Shown piece by piece: positions 30,850 through 41,640 of a stretch of 64,000 nucleotides of DNA. Every line of letters starts with the position of its first letter. Positions within the stretch are counted from its first letter, which is position 1. The DNA is from Sipunculus nudus. Lineage: Eukaryota > Annelida > Sipuncula > Golfingiida > Sipunculidae. Location of the stretch: assembly GCA_026874595.1 (NCBI GenBank), contig CM049315.1:16250164-16314163 (forward strand). The letters are read 5' to 3'. The notes below the pieces were generated by a model. It was not told where the DNA came from. It made no database searches and saw nothing but the letters and a program-made list of their open reading frames with translations. The translations under genes were made by a program, and so were the position numbers.

Positions 30850-32800
30850 GGCCCTATGGCCTTTCCTCTTTTCATTTCATTTATGGCTTTCTGTACTTCA
30901 CAAGGTGTTATGAGTCCATCAAGCACAGTATCATTTTTTTAAATATTCCAGAGTATGATTCTTAAACTCTTGATTAATTTTACGTGTTGATGAATTCAAA
31001 AGTTCCTTAAAATGTTTGTACCAACGTACCAGTACTACTATTGTAACAATTTTCTTTTTATTTGAAAATCTCATATTTTTCCACATGGAATCAGTGACTT
31101 TTGCACCTATCACCTTTTGCACCTCTGAGGCTTGGATGATTGCCTCTCTTTTCTTCACATAATTATTTAAACATCTGTTTTGTTTGTTAATAATTAAGTA
31201 AGTCGCCATCTGATATTGTACATGTGCACTTATTCAAGCTATAATTTTTCATTTTTCCAAAATTCACATTCTATATCCCACCATTTTGGTTGCTTTAGTT
31301 TAATGTTGTCTCGGAAGTTTTGTTTATTTCTGTAGGATATGTTTTGATAAATACTAACCAATGCCTCACTTGCTTTGTCCGGATATGTTTCTAAGGATTC
31401 ATTAAATGTGTTGAAAAGTAACACACATTCTATTAAGCGTTTTCCTTGGTCTGATAATATTAAATGAACAGCTTAAAGGAAAGTGATCGGACGGATCATC
31501 TGATAATACACAGGATCCATCTACCTTATGAAGTGGACAACTACTGACAATTACATAATCTACTACACTGCTACCAAAAGGAGTTAAACACGTAATTAAG
31601 TCTCCTGGTATATTTGGTATATCTGTTATATTTACACTAATAGCATTAAAATCACCAAGGAGTATTAAATTAAATTCATCAAATTCTGCTAAAGCATTAC
31701 GCTCCCGAGGCAGCGGAAATCTTGCGCTTCTAAAGAAGCAACTGATTTTCACGCTGCCAGCTTTGACCGTTTATGATATATTTAGACACCAGATGGCGGT
31801 TAGTGGTCCACTGAAATAAACGTGCGTATGATGAGACAAGCAGCCAATCAGATGCAAATAAACAAACACTGGACAGGCATCCTGGCTCCGCCCATTGCTG
31901 GGCTTCAAGCGCCGCTTGATGAGTTTCCGGTCGAATTTAAATTGTTCCCTCTGCATTCTCGCATCATCGACCGATTCGATTATGACATTCGGCCCTATGA
32001 CTGTGTTAGCGTAGCCATGTATCTGTTGTCTGCAGAACTGAAACCAACCAGCGAGGTGTGCACACAGCCTTTGTTGTTACGTTTCGTTTGAATTACAGCT
32101 CACTGGCCGAGCATCTTATGTGCCCAAGGCCCTAAGTAAACCACGTCGGGGGCAATTCTCTCTGAGCCTGTGGCCTGTTCAGACGGTTACGCTGGGGCAT
32201 GAGCTGTCACTCAAAAAGAAATGAATATGATTGGCTCCGTGCATTCCTCATTTGGCTTTGTCTTCCAGCACAAGGTCTCATCTGATTGGATAAAAATACA
32301 GTGCTACCCTCTGGTGTTGCAATTCAGGATACGAGGTCATAACAAACAGCGCCTTACGATATAGGTAGTAGCCCTATAGGTAAAGCGCTGTGTCAAGAGC
32401 GTACTAAATTATCTACCAATAAATTTTTTTCAGCCTGTTGATACCATTAATTTCATCTTCATCCACATAGAATGATGAACCTGCTGGTGCAATATAGCAG
32501 CAAACTATGGCCAAATCTTTATCTTCATTAATTAAGGTACCATCATACCCTTTAATTTCTGTTGCACGTAAACTAACACCCCTCCTCTCCCTGTACTCTT
32601 CCTGACTATTCCATAACCATAGTACCCGTGGAATGCATCAGAAAATTCATCATCCTTGGTTGCCCATGTCTCATTGATACATACTATTATGTGATTATTT
32701 ATCAACTCTTTAACTTCTACTGATTTAATTTTGTTCTTAAGTCCATGTGCATTCCATGTTGCTATTTCTGCATTAGCATTTGTGCTAGTGCTGCACTAGT
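30850..32800 (-). mobile_element. LINE endonuclease and pre-RT fragment, split by a TIR element
   Basis: On the minus strand, 32790-32440 encodes IATWNAHGLKNKIKSVEVKE and GGVSLRATEI, the start of an endonuclease domain. After a 706-bp insertion it continues with NLILLGDFNA and SDHFPLS (31690-31480). The linker region follows in broken frames (PKWWDIEC; WYKHFKELLN). It ends with LITPCEVQKAINEMKRGKAIGP near 30850, the start of the RT domain. The catalytic RT core is missing. It is a 5' part without its 3' part, unlike usual LINE truncation, so a later deletion is likely. Confidence 0.75.
31698..32403 (-). mobile_element. MULE/Merlin-like non-autonomous element, copy 1 (706 bp)
   Basis: Ends are perfect 7-bp inverted repeats TACGCTC/GAGCGTA. 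Flanks CTAAAGCAT (31689-31697) and CTAAATTAT (32404-32412) agree at 7 of 9 positions, as a decayed 9-bp target duplication. It interrupts the LINE endonuclease, and removing it brings the two LINE parts together. A subterminal hairpin is formed by CAGCGCCTTACGATATAGG and CCTATAGGTAAAGCGCTG. There is no transposase. It is homologous along its length to 59609-60047, which has a 270-bp internal deletion. A 9-bp duplication fits Mutator-like or Merlin elements; the superfamily is inferred. Confidence 0.75.
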
Positions 32801-32937
32801 TTACATAGGGGGAAAAGTTCAGTTTAAGTTGAAAAATATGACAAACAGAAACAGGTTTTTATGCAAATGCATGAGGGGAAAAATCCTACTGGTTCAAATA
32901 ATATTAAATAAGATATGTCTGAAATAATGTGTGCAAT

Positions 32938-33595
32938 AGAAAATCACGGACTGTAGTCTGTTGGCCATATTTGATTTTGAGAAAGTTTGTATTTCAATAG
33001 GTCAGAAGCCCTCATAGGCGCCAATGATCCCTTTGAATTTGAGAAAGATCAAGCATATTGTTGCAAAAGAAAATCAACGATAGTGCTCTGGTGGCCATAT
33101 TGGAATTCCGACAGGTCTGCAATTAGATAGAGATGGAGCCCTTATAGGTACTAATCATCTCTGTGTAAATGAGACAGATCAAGCTTGTTCTTGTCGAGAT
33201 ATCGTGCTTAAAAGAATATCGCCAATTGTGCTCTCGGAGCCATATTGGAATTCTGACAGGTCTGTTTTTGGAAAGGGGTTGTGTCCGTATAGGCACCAAT
33301 GATCCCTGAGAAAATGATAAAGATCAAGCATGTTCTTGTTGAGATACTAAAGTATCCGGTGCGAAAGAAAATCACCCATTATGATCTGTTGGCCATATTG
33401 GAATTCCGACAAGTCTGTAATTCAAAAGGTCTGAAGCCCTCGTATGTACCGATCATCCCTGTGAATTTGGGAAAGCTGAAGTATGTTGTTGTTGTTGAGT
33501 TATTACGTGTGGAAGAAAATCAGCAATTGAGCTGTGGTGGCCATATTGGAATTCTGACAGGTCTGTAATTCAATAGGTCTAGAGCCCTCATATGA
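32938..33595. repeat. ~145-bp tandem repeats, about 5 units
   Basis: Each unit has GGCCATATTGGAATTC followed by GACAGGTCTGTAATTCAATA and a downstream CCCTCATAGGCACCAATGAT-type word. Copies of GGCCATAT begin near 32963, 33093, 33238, 33391 and 33539. Units are 10-25 percent diverged. Non-coding. Confidence 0.75.
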
Positions 33596-33599
33596 ACAG

Positions 33600-34374
33600 G
33601 AAAAGTAGATAGGCAGAGTTCCGAAACATTTTACTGAATAAATAACTTGCTCTTTAGTAAGCTGATTGACAAATATAAATAGTTATAATTATATCCATGT
33701 AATAATTCATGCTGTCACCATACCCTTTATTAAGTTAATTATATAATTAATGGTAAGCCTACAGTTTGTTATAATTAACATGAAACATGTTTGCGATATA
33801 TACATGTTAACAAAATTTAAAAGGCGTGCTAAATCGCGTTAGCTCTGCACAATACTTGATAAATAAATACATCCTGCTCCATTAATCTGGTCGCTTGTTA
33901 AACTGAATTAACTTCACTTGAAAGTAAAGTTTTAGCATCAGCAGACTTCTGTATTCCATATACTGCAAAATAAAGGCCTTGATCGAACACTTTTAGATTA
34001 GACATTATTTATTAATTATTTAATTTATTCATCGGTACCCCCAATATAATTGCAGGAATCACCCCTGAAATACCATGAATATATCGTGGAACTATTTCTT
34101 AAACGAAAGCCGGTGTACAATACTACAACTGTACCAAATTTGGTACTTTTATCACAATTTGCACAATTTTTTTCCATTAGCCGCCGCACTATAGGCCACA
34201 ATCCCGCAGTGCGCCCTTCTCGATCTGTTTCCTTCCTCAAATAGGCCACAAGGATACATATCATACATTTGGTGTCCTTAGGCCACCAAGGGTATACAGG
34301 ATTTTACCTGTGAAGGCCGTAGCCCACGAGGATACGCAGCATCACATGGGCTTGTCACAGAAGCTGAAAAAAAT
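33600..34374. other. Spacer, no gene recognised
   Basis: AT-rich, with GGCCACAAGGATAC-type words from about 34190 that recur to 35250. No recognisable coding region. Confidence 0.35.
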
Positions 34375-34542
34375 AATATCCCGGAATCTTGAGCCACAAA
34401 ACCCAGGAATAAGTGATACACCCCAAAGTGACATATATACAGCTCCTTGAGTGTTGTTATTAAGTAGTCGAGGAGCTGTATATGTAAAAATCGGTTTTAT
34501 CGCTTATTCTTGGTAATTGTGGATTAATATTTCCTGGATATT
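34375..34542. mobile_element. Foldback element (168 bp)
   Basis: Nearly the whole element is an imperfect palindrome. The left arm begins AATATCCCGGAA and includes GGAATAAGTGATA and CATATATACAGCTCCT. The right arm has the inverse of each. The centre is near 34465. It could be a small foldback MITE. No target duplication was resolved. Confidence 0.6.
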
Positions 34543-34618
34543 GTTTAATCAGTCTTCTTTGACAAGCCCCTGCGAACAGCATCGTACCTATAGTGTATCC
34601 CTAGGTAGCCGTGACAAA

Positions 34619-34651
34619 CACGACTCAGTTAGGGACCCCTACTGAGTCGTG
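34619..34651. other. Short perfect hairpin
   Basis: CACGACTCAGT and ACTGAGTCGTG pair around AGGG/CCCT with a tiny loop. It may be the end of another palindromic element. No terminator role is suggested in this eukaryotic context. Confidence 0.5.
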
Positions 34652-35604
34652 ACACAAGCCAAATTTAGAACCGCCCTGCAAGTCCATACAACGCTTTATA
34701 ACCGTATCTCCGCATACAGTCAGCAGGCATACCGCAGGCAGAAATCTCCCATCCACGGAGAACAATATACGAATATATTGGGTTATAACGGAATATTTCA
34801 CACACATGGTAGGTGTCGTTGGAGAGATAAGAAACTTCTTAAAAGGTCTAGTGGGTTTATTTGAAGTGACACGATACTTGTAAGCAATGAGGCGTTGTCA
34901 AAAATGACGAAAATATTTGCATCCCCATGGGGCCTTATAATGCGATCCTCAGAGTTAGATGTCCAGGCACTCTGGCAAGCCAGTAATCTGGCCATAATGT
35001 CAGAGGGCCGATCTGGCTCTAATCCCTAGGCCACCATGATATACCGGCCTCATATACCTGAGGTGTTCTTGAATGAAGGAAGTATACTAACAAAATATTA
35101 TAGTCTGAATTCGATGTTCTTTCATGGTACTATTTACGATATTGGCGGAAGAAAACAGATGGAGGAGGTAGCACGGCGGGTTGGTGGCCAGAAGACATCC
35201 GTTGTTCCACAGCCACGATGTCGCCTGAGGCCACCCGGTGTCCCAAGGCCACCATTCGCGAAAGTAATCTGCAACCTGCGTGTTTAACTGGGTGTGGCAT
35301 CAGGGTCACCCGATTAACGTTGCCCTTATCGGTGCCATAGGAAAAAGGCTGCCCTCACCAAGTGACGGACCTGGTTGCCTTAGGTTTAACGTGGTAAAGT
35401 AAAGATGGTGTCGCTTTTGATGGCGCACTCATCCTACACAAGGCAGTGGCTAAGCAACAAAGAGTATATTAACAGACAATTAGAGAATTCAAAATCCCCT
35501 ACGAGATAGGGTTTCCCAGCTTTTTTCGCCTTACAAGAGCAGAAGTATAATCCACATTAATTACACTGGCTGCACACACAAAAAAACAACGTTAACCTCC
35601 AATA
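34652..35604. other. Spacer, no gene recognised
   Basis: Contains scattered GGCCACC words in a degenerate pattern. Small open frames overlap on both strands without recognisable domains. Confidence 0.3.
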
Positions 35605-35720
35605 AAATGGCAATACTGGTCCCTGATTGGCGGCACTGTACCCTGACTGTTGGCAACGGTTCACGACTGGTGGCACTGGACCTCGACTTGCGGCAATGGT
35701 CCCTTACTGGCGGCTGGCTG
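35605..35720. repeat. Degenerate ~22-bp tandem repeat
   Basis: Five imperfect repeats built around TGGCGGCACTGGTCCCTGACT-like words. The spacing is regular but the identity is low. Confidence 0.4.
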
Positions 35721-35897
35721 GTTTCTGGAAAAATGACTGTAAGTATGAAAACACCTAAAATCCATTCGGAAAATATAATGTTTATTTCACACACATTTAA
35801 CTTCCTATGTTCTAAGATACAGCTGACTGATTGAGGAATAAGCAGAAAATACCATTTCACCTGACCCTCACAAAAGATTTGGTAATGATTTGACAAT

Positions 35898-36556
35898 ATT
35901 ACAGGTGCCTCTTGTTATTGTGTGCAGCGGTCTTACAGATGATTGTTTTATTGTGCACACGAATATTTCATGTGTTGTTGGCGTTTGGTTTTTGTGTGCC
36001 ACGCGTAGCTCGTGTTGTGGCGGCCTTCCCTGGCCGGATGTTGCAGGCTCGGTTTAATCCGCATTGGTTAAACCCTAGATACACAGCGTTCTTTGTTCTG
36101 GTATGTTCTTTGAACGTGTGTACTTAGTTAGATTCTTTAGATTGTTCGAGAAATAGAAGCTTCTCGGGTGGAGGTGATAAGTTATAAATAGGGGGCTGTG
36201 TTTTAGAGCCGAATGAGAGGTGAGAGAATATTCCAGCGGACACAGAAGTGTGTAAGTCAGTCTGTGGGACCTATTCCGATAAGTGCTACAATTATTGATT
36301 TTCTTAAGTTTTTCTTCGGGATTTTGTGACGAATTTTATTTTATTACTTTCTGGATTGTTACAAGAGCTTTACATTGGACTGTTATTCTCCGAGAGAATT
36401 TGTGTGAACTTTTCATCCGGCTTATACATTTTAAAGGACTTATCGCTGTGGCAGTGGTGGATTCCAGGTACTGTGCACTTTGTTTATTTTACTGTGTGAT
36501 TGTATTGATTTGTTGTTGTACCGCTGTTATACTGTGTAATTGTATTGACTTAGTAC
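35898..36556 (+). mobile_element. LTR-like repeat, + copy (3' truncated)
   Basis: About 650 bp homologous to the inverse of 39380-40020. It has TATAAATA at 36183-36190. The 5' end reads ATTACAGGTGCC where the mate has TGTTACAGGTGCC. Similarity stops at 36556, exactly where homology with unit A begins. The last ~70 bp of the LTR is therefore missing. No internal coding region is adjacent. Confidence 0.6.
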
Positions 36557-37479
36557 ATGATGTACATAATGTAAACGTTATGGTAGAATTAAGTGCATTC
36601 TAATTACAATCCGTTACGTTAATCCGTTACAGTCCCCTCAGCCCTCTACTGGAGCACAGGGAATATCTTACGCAGTCGTCAACGCTGCATTCTTTCCAGA
36701 GCTCTTTGCATATAATCACTGCTTTCTATAGCAGTGTCTGCTTGGTATCACCAACGAGTTGAGGCATGCCCGAGAAAGCTCCAGCCAGTGAGAGCTGCAT
36801 GTGTACCGCGGGTCTAGCCACGTTTGAACCATTATACCCCCTCGTGTGCAATACGTAGCAAACTGTGTAATTGAAAACAATTAATGCAGCGTGACCACTG
36901 CGTAATAAGTGCGATGAAACAGGTAAGGGGACTTTATATTCATGAATATTTCATGCATCCTGTATACGCAATAATCATGATATAATAAGAACAGACAAAG
37001 TATTGTTGTTTGAAAGTAACTGGTCACGCGTGACAGCCTGTTTTCGGCGTTCTCTTGAATAACACTTGAAGCTTCAAGACGACGTTTATATTCATACATT
37101 TGGAGCCACAGGCTACCATGAACCTCACATAAAATTACTTCATTTATGCAAGTATTATGACACCGGATATTGCGTCCGTTTTATGACACCACGAGCGCTT
37201 CAAGGTAAATATTTTATGACCAATGTTTTGCATCAAAACCAAAATCCCCTGAGATGCCTTATAAGTGAAGCAACTTACCTGCTTCGCTTCCACCTATAGG
37301 TGTATAAATATTCCTATCTTCAATTGTCAAACATTTGTACACATTTGTCATATTCTCAGTCCAAATTTTATTTGCTGCACTTCAGGATACTTTTCTGTCA
37401 AATTCATACGTATATTCTCTTTATTTGACAGACTGTTGTCTTCACAATTCTTCCTACTTGGAGCATCACTGCTACGAAT

Positions 37480-37930
37480 GTAGATCGACTTCGTTCTCGC
37501 CATTCAGCCATGATCTCCCCATGTTCTCTGCATGGATCTAACAGATACCCACGGTCACCTACAACAGTATCACGGCAGCGTCAAGGTTATCACATTCAGC
37601 TGCGTTTTTTCTACGGCATCGTATAACAATGGGCCACATTTTCATATGGGGGGGGGGCAGGGTGGGAGAGAGGATTTTCCTGATCCCGCTCCCCGGGTTG
37701 GACACGCTAAATTTGTCTTATCAAGGGTGGCAGGAGGTACACATCTAAAATATACCAGGGGCAACCTTCTGTTCCTCTTTGAACATTTCAAAGAGAACGC
37801 GAACCCTTCACGACCACCCACGTTCATTCAAGTCATCCTACGGTGACCTAGGGCAGAGGGCGCTTCCTACGAATTCCTACCACAAACTTCAAGAACTTGG
37901 CGAACCGTAGATAACGTGATCAGTGAGACC
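37480..37930. repeat. ACG-word-rich dispersed element (unit B)
   Basis: Counterpart of 9190-9440, interrupted by about 190 bp from 37630 with a G-run and unrelated sequence. Non-coding. Confidence 0.4.
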
Positions 37931-38454
37931 AAGGCTTTATACATCGGGATCAGCTACACTTTGGACTTCCGGGACAAGCTGCGCTTGAGGTTGTTGGTAC
38001 AGAGCGCACACGGAGCGTATGTGAAGGATTAAGGCCAGTAATAGCAGAGGTTTCACGACATAGCATATTTCTTTTATAATATTTTTGCAAGTGGTCCTCA
38101 ACTTAGTTTATTTTTTTTTGTCAAACGATGGTGGGCTGTAGGTGGGTGTTTTCTTACCACTATTTCAAGCCCGGGTATATATAAGTGGTTGCTTGAGTCA
38201 GCACGAGTTTGAATGAGAGCTCAAGTTTGCTTAGGTTTTCAAGAAGTCAGTCTAATAAGTGCTATTCTTGCATAAGTTACATCAAAGAAAAATAAAGGAT
38301 GCTAATGGAATTTGGAGGATTAAATGATAACATGCATAGTGCTTATCGCCTTTCATATAATTTATATTGCAGTATAATTCAAAAAGAAAATTCCATATTG
38401 TAATTAACAAAAAAGATATAATAGTGCTCAGTGGAGAGCTTAATTTATTATTAT

Positions 38455-38455
38455 C

Positions 38456-38513
<58 letters not shown>
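38455..38513. repeat. (AAT)n microsatellite
   Basis: About 55 bp of AAT triplets; poly-Ile or poly-Asn frames over it are spurious. Confidence 0.9.
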
Positions 38514-38516
<3 letters not shown>

Positions 38517-38734
38517 TCCGACAAACCAGGAAGAAAACATAAACTCCTAGCAAAGGTATTAATGAACCTTGCTTTAACTTCTGACCCCAGGAATGTCTGA
38601 AGGAAGTATCGTAAGTGAACGTATAATTGAGACTGTGGATATTGACTGCTCCCCAGCGCCATTTCAGCCCTCATTAGAGAGGGTACTGGCTGTAAGCGTA
38701 AACTCTGTAAACTGCAGGGTTGGGTCCTGTTACA

Positions 38735-38880
38735 ATGGTTCTATAACTATTACAATTACTATTACTTGTTAATCGATCTATTACTATTACTTTTAATATT
38801 ACAACATTTTTTCATCTATTACTATTACTAGTACTATTACTTGGCTTAATTTACTATAATCATTACTGTTACTTTTCTTT
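38735..38880. repeat. Degenerate (ATTACT)n simple repeat
   Basis: Repeated CTATTACTATTAC words with interruptions. Confidence 0.6.
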
Positions 38881-39310
38881 TAAATGGTGATATTTGCATA
38901 TGCTCACCTTGCCCACCCCCATTCTCTGTTGGTGAAACTTATTTTTTTTCAACTATTTTAATTGTTATTCTTGTTATTTTTGTCCTTAATTAAAAATGGA
39001 AATTAAATAAATTTAAATCCTTTTGTATACATGAGATTTCTCCAGAGCAATTAATGCTCACTATTTGGTTAGATTAAAGTTCAAGATTATGTCCAGCTAG
39101 TTCGTGATCAGTACAACATAAACCCAGTTCCAGTAGATTCATATTCAGAATAGTTAAGGACACTTTCTTTTACATTGTCACGGAACCTAATATCAACAGT
39201 TCACGTATCCATGATGAACATAAATTTTGTAATTGAGAAAAAAATCAGATTCTGTAATACTAGGCAGCGTAAAATGTCTAGGGGAATGAATAAAGAAGTC
39301 AGTGTTTTTT

Positions 39311-40020
39311 TGTTAACAAATAACCATAATTTATTCTTAAAACAACCCTTACATTACAATACACTAAATCAATACAATTACACAGTATAACAGCAGTGTA
39401 ACAGCAAATCAATAAAATCACACAGTAAATAAAACATTGTGCACATTACCTGGATACCACCACTGTCACAGCGACAAGTTCTTTAAAATGTGTAAGCCGG
39501 ACGATCAGTTCACACAAATTTTCTCGGAGAATAACAGTCCAATGTAAAGCTCTTGTAACAATTCAGTAAGTAAACTGAACTCCAAATAAGATTCGTGACA
39601 AATCCAGAAGAAAATCTGAAGAAAATCTATAATTGCCGCATTTATCGGAATAGGTCCCACAAACTGACATACACGCTTCTGTGTCCGCTGGAATATTCTC
39701 TCAACTATCTCTCGGCTTTAAAACACAGTCTCTTTATATAAATATTCACCTTAAGCCGAGAATTTTCCATTTCTCGAACATTCCAAAGAATTAACACAGT
39801 ACACACATTCAAAGAACATACCAGAAAAGAACGCTGTGTATCTAGTGTTCAACCAATGCGGATTAAACCGAGCCTGCAACATCCGGCCATGGAAGGCCGC
39901 CACAACACGAGCTGCGCGTGGCACACAAACCAAATGCCAACAACACATGGAACATCCGTGTGCACAATAAAACAATCATCTGTAAGACCGCTGCAAACAA
40001 TAAATGGGGCACCTGTAACA
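39311..40020 (-). mobile_element. LTR-like repeat, inverted copy (710 bp)
   Basis: Read on the minus strand it begins TGTTACAGGTGCC and ends TTTGTTAACA, so it has TGTTA...TAACA termini typical of LTRs. It includes a TATATAAA box. It is the inverse of 35898-36556 with about 85-90 percent identity by eye. Flanking 5-bp duplications could not be matched, and no gag or pol frame lies beside it. A solo LTR or a remnant of a rearranged element is likely. Confidence 0.6.
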
Positions 40021-40569
40021 ACATTCAATTATACATTTCACACAATGTTCAACAGAAAATTCAATAAACAACTCCATGTTAAGAACAATTAAATAAAAGA
40101 GTAAGGTTTGAATAATCCTGAAACAAAAAAAATATTCAAGGAATGTTTGGTGCAATTTAGTGTAATTAAATATGATAACTTCCTGTTCAACGTAGCATAA
40201 TTAAAGTAATATATATCTATATCTGTATATCTTTTAATTATAGGACAAACAATGTGCAAATAGTCCTTGCTTGTAGCTTTCAAATTCAACCTATCCATAT
40301 TCATCGAAACACAGAAGTTGCGTGGATTTCGTGTATACCACAAATTTATTGGAAATTTAATCACTTGGGACAAGTCTGTTTTAATGTATGTTGAGTAGGT
40401 GTTTATTACACAAGGAGTATTGAAGATGCACACACACACACACACAAATGGCTGGCAGAGGGAGAGAGCAGTCCCAAATGCAGTCCACTCCATAAAAATA
40501 TTAAATCTACTTCGTTTTTTTTATATTTAACTGACTCCCAACCAAACAGAGGATATCTGTGTTTAAACT

Positions 40570-40853
40570 CAGAATAAATAACTACAAATTACCAATAGAA
40601 ATAGTCAGGCACAGAATATGGAAAGACAGGACAGGTTATGTGGCAAATGTGACAGTTCTGAAGCTGGGGATGAATCCTACTTCTTATTAAAATGTTAAAA
40701 TAGGGAACTTGTGATTCTTCGCCAAATATACATTAAGAAATTTATTTTAAAAAAAAACCTAGCATGTACAAACTCATTCAACTGATGGGCAGCAAAGGAG
40801 AGGACCTTTGCAATCTAACAAGATTAGTTAAACCAGCATACAAACATACATAG
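40570..40853 (+). mobile_element. LINE ORF2 C-terminal remnant
   Basis: Plus strand, broken by one frameshift and stops. It encodes NNYKLPIEIVRHRIWK, then RLCGKCDSSEAGDESYFLLKC, a CxxC...C zinc-finger-like tail. It then continues YKLIQLMGSKGEDLCNL and ends at a stop. This matches the usual C-terminal layout of LINE proteins such as that at 56293-56529. The rest of the element is missing. Confidence 0.65.
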
Positions 40854-41264
40854 GTTATAAATGCATGATAGGGACCATAGTATCCTTACATATCAAACCA
40901 AGCCTGACTAGCTTAGTCTTAATTAATCTCGTATGTAACTATCTATTGTTTTGTCCATTCACACGTAACTATCTATTACATAAATATCTCTAATAAATAA
41001 TGTTCTAGCACTATGAGTTACAGACCAGTAAATAATAACCAGAGATACCACACCCCATTACAAAGAATATGCTGTGACAGATTTATTTAATTTTTCATGC
41101 ATTCTTACTTCTTTCTATTTATTGATTATATGTCGCATTCTAGCTCAATGAGTGGACATTAAGAGATGCATTTTATCTTTATTGAGACTTGCATTTCATT
41201 TCCAAGTTTGTGCATGATTGTTGATGTATTATAATTTGTATATTGCATCTAAGTATCAATAGTG

Positions 41265-41314
<50 letters not shown>

Positions 41315-41574
41315 TTCTTTAGTATTACAATCTATAACCAACAGTGTATTGTTACAGTTGTACTTTCACTATACGTTGCTTTCCAATAATACGAATAAAT
41401 ATTATTATTAAAGAAGAATTACTTCAGTATTAATTCCCAGTACCAAGAGTGTATATTGCTATATATTTGTACATGTCATCTCTGTATTGTGCTTTACACG
41501 TGTCACGTGGCTTGGTGGAGGCCAGGCTCGACAATCAATGAAGACTGAGATACGAAGCGAAGAAGAAATTTATT

Positions 41575-41640
41575 CTGGAAGAAGATTGTACAGGCGATCA
41601 GTCGGCTGGTTGCCAACAGCAAGGTCTCGGCAGAGCTGAC
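41575..41640 (+). repeat. Dispersed direct repeat, copy 1
   Basis: CTGGAAGAAGATTGTACAGG continuing to AAGGTCT, nearly identical to 44203-44267. It could be part of an element with copies 2.6 kb apart. Confidence 0.6.

Noticed and set aside
31698-32403. Helitron ending (subterminal hairpin followed by CTAA/CTGA)
   Set aside because: The 9-bp flanking duplications and inverted ends TACGCTC/GAGCGTA contradict Helitron insertion, which makes neither.
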